Assembly: GCA_046712825.1 (NCBI GenBank)
Contig: JBKKCR010000249.1
Coordinates: 1-20,912, forward strand
DNA length: 20,912 nt
Origin: DATFGK01 sp046712825
GTDB lineage: Bacteria; Actinomycetota; AC-67
Direction: 5' to 3'
The position numbers were made by a program, and so were the translations under genes. This document shows, piece by piece, positions 19,450 through 20,912 of this stretch. The first letter of the stretch is position 1. Each line of letters begins with the position of its first letter. Below the pieces are notes generated by a model. It was given only the letters and a program-made list of their open reading frames with translations, was not told where the DNA came from and did not search any database.

Positions 19450-20877
19450 TTGCGCAAGTTCATCCTGATATCCGTCGCGACGGTCGCCCTGCTCGGCGTT
19501 CCGTCGGTCGCGCTCGCCGCAGACGGCACACTCTCGATCCCGCCCGGGTTCAAGGTGACGGAGCGCGAGCTCGTTGCTCCGGCGTTGATCCATTACCGTC
19601 TCGTGCGCGCGGATCCGGCGACGGTGGTGAACGTCGCGTGGCAGGCCGCCGGTGCGCCGGGCGAACTCCGCGTGGCGCTCTCCAACGAGGCGGTCGCCGG
19701 CTACATGCCGCAGGCGGAGCGGACGAGCGAGATGTGCAAGCGGATCGCTTGCCTGGTTGCCGTCAACGGCGACTTCTTCGCCGGCGAAGGCCAGCCGGTT
19801 GGCGCGGTGCTTTCCGACGGCCGGCTCATGCGCTCCCCGAACCCCAAGCACCACCAACTATCGCGCTCGGCCGACGGATCGCTCGAGACGGGGTCGCTTT
19901 CGTGGCGTGGAACGGTGGTTCCCACCGACCTCCAGCCGATCGTGCTCGACGGGGTGAACGTCACCCGCGAGGCCGACGGCCTCGTCCTGTACACACCTTC
20001 GTTCGGCCCGTCGACGGGAACCAACGACTTCGGCGTGGAGCTCGTGCTGTCCGTGGTCCGGCCGGAGGGACCGATCCGCGTCGGGCAGACGACGGTGGTT
20101 GGACTGACCGAGCTGCATCGGGCCGGCGACATCTCTATCCCGCGCGACGGGGCGGTCCTTTCCGGACACGGGCGTGGGGCGCAGGCGCTCATCGCACTTT
20201 GGGATCGGCTGCAAGCATCGGAGGTGAGCACCGAAGCGCTGCTCAGGCTGGACGTGAAGCCAAAGGCGACCGACAGCATCGGTGGCTCGCCGATCCTGGT
20301 CCGCGACGGGCGCCGATGGTTCGCCGACGAGGATCGGGAGTTGTACCGGCTGCGTCATCCGCGAACGATCGCGGGTTGGAACGCCGCAGGCGACCTCCTG
20401 TTGGTAACCGTCGACGGCCGCCAGCCGGGTTACAGCCTGGGCATGACGATGGTCGAGGCGGCGCAGCTGATGATCGATTTCGGGGCCGACGAAGCGATCA
20501 ACCTCGACGGCGGTGGCTCAACGACCTTCGTGGTCGGCGGCTCCGTGGTGAACCGGCCGAGCGACCGGATGGTCCGGCGCGGCGACGAGTCCGAGGTCGT
20601 CGCGCTAGCTCGATCGAGCGACGAGGTGATCGGGAGCGTCGAGCGGCCGGTGGCCGTCGCGCTCGCTCTCGTGGGGCCCGGCTCCACATCGCCGGTCGCG
20701 CCGATGCTCGAAACGGCGAACCTATCGATCCCGCTGGCGTCGGACAGCACGATCTCACGACCGACGCTCGTACTGGGACCCGACGTCGCCCGGCAGGACA
20801 CCGGGCCGATCCTGCTCACGCTCATGACCGTGTCGGCCGGCGCGGTCGCGGTCCGTCGCCGGACGCTCGCCGCCTAG
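19450..20877 (+). CDS. Secreted phosphodiester glycosidase family (NAGPA/DUF2233) protein
   Basis: This is a 475-residue exported protein of the phosphodiester glycosidase family, named for the mammalian uncovering enzyme that removes GlcNAc from mannose-6-phosphate diesters; bacterial members are thought to act on envelope or exopolysaccharide linkages. Family motifs are clear: VAVNGDFFAGEGQPVGAV with Asn106, and AINLDGGGSTTFVVGG with Asn351, Asp353 and the triple glycine. A TTG start is supported by AAGGAG eight bases upstream and by the signal peptide it gives (KFILISVATVALLGVPSVALAADG, cleaved near ALA-A). The C-terminus carries a membrane helix followed by RRRTLAA, so the enzyme is probably surface-anchored. 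It follows the penicillin-binding protein by 113 bp on the same strand, which fits a cell-wall role. Substrate unknown. Confidence 0.87.
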   Translation: MRKFILISVATVALLGVPSVALAADGTLSIPPGFKVTERELVAPALIHYRLVRADPATVVNVAWQAAGAPGELRVALSNEAVAGYMPQAERTSEMCKRIACLVAVNGDFFAGEGQPVGAVLSDGRLMRSPNPKHHQLSRSADGSLETGSLSWRGTVVPTDLQPIVLDGVNVTREADGLVLYTPSFGPSTGTNDFGVELVLSVVRPEGPIRVGQTTVVGLTELHRAGDISIPRDGAVLSGHGRGAQALIALWDRLQASEVSTEALLRLDVKPKATDSIGGSPILVRDGRRWFADEDRELYRLRHPRTIAGWNAAGDLLLVTVDGRQPGYSLGMTMVEAAQLMIDFGADEAINLDGGGSTTFVVGGSVVNRPSDRMVRRGDESEVVALARSSDEVIGSVERPVAVALALVGPGSTSPVAPMLETANLSIPLASDSTISRPTLVLGPDVARQDTGPILLTLMTVSAGAVAVRRRTLAA

Positions 20878-20912
20878 CGCTTCTTCGCCGGCTTCGCTGC
20901 GAGGATCGCGGT
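20874..20912 (-). CDS. Possible 3' end of a convergent gene (partial, runs off right edge)
   Basis: On the minus strand an open frame enters from the right edge and ends at a TAG (20876-20874) with the C-terminal residues TAILAAKPAKKR. The Lys/Ala/Pro-rich tail looks like a natural protein end, and the stop interlocks with the TAG of the plus-strand gene. Only 12 codons are visible, so this is tentative and no function can be given. Confidence 0.3.
   Translation of the reverse strand, partial: TAILAAKPAKKR

Overview
The window is high-G+C bacterial DNA with densely packed genes, Shine-Dalgarno sites, frequent GTG/TTG starts and strong GC-rich terminators. A 23S rRNA gene with an expanded helix-54 region points to Actinomycetota. 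The exact class cannot be told because no 16S gene is present; an uncultured, deep-branching actinobacterial lineage is an inference.

Positions 1-3904 (minus strand) hold a beta-propeller membrane protein, then a branched-chain amino acid-type (LIV/HAAT family) transporter unit: substrate-binding lipoprotein, LivH permease and the start of LivM, which runs off the left edge. Positions 3986-10949 (plus strand) hold a second, divergent LIV-type operon: substrate-binding lipoprotein, LivH, a single-chain LivM-LivG fusion, LivF, and a 626-residue exported, C-terminally membrane-anchored protein of unknown function. The operon ends at a strong hairpin terminator (10971-11000). Two LIV systems therefore sit back to back, with the propeller gene between them. 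The leader of the plus operon carries a duplicated Shine-Dalgarno segment, a 13-bp stem and a possible 17-codon upstream ORF.

A metallo-beta-lactamase-fold hydrolase (11018-11944, probably leaderless mRNA) is followed by a terminator hairpin that it shares with the convergent rRNA unit. That unit is 23S-5S on the minus strand (about 15262 down to 11987). No 16S or tRNA gene precedes the 23S. Instead there is a textbook TTGACA-17-TACATT promoter, and then the terminator of tyrS. The 23S-5S pair is thus an independent transcription unit, unlinked from 16S.

The right end has tyrosyl-tRNA synthetase (minus), a divergent class A penicillin-binding protein with a lipobox and two PASTA-like domains, a secreted phosphodiester-glycosidase-family protein, and a possible 3' end of a convergent gene at the right edge. 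The last two plus-strand proteins act at the cell envelope, and tyrS and the rRNAs serve translation. The most unusual points are the free-standing 23S-5S operon with its alternative flanking helices, the unknown surface protein inside a LIV operon, and the structured leader of that operon.
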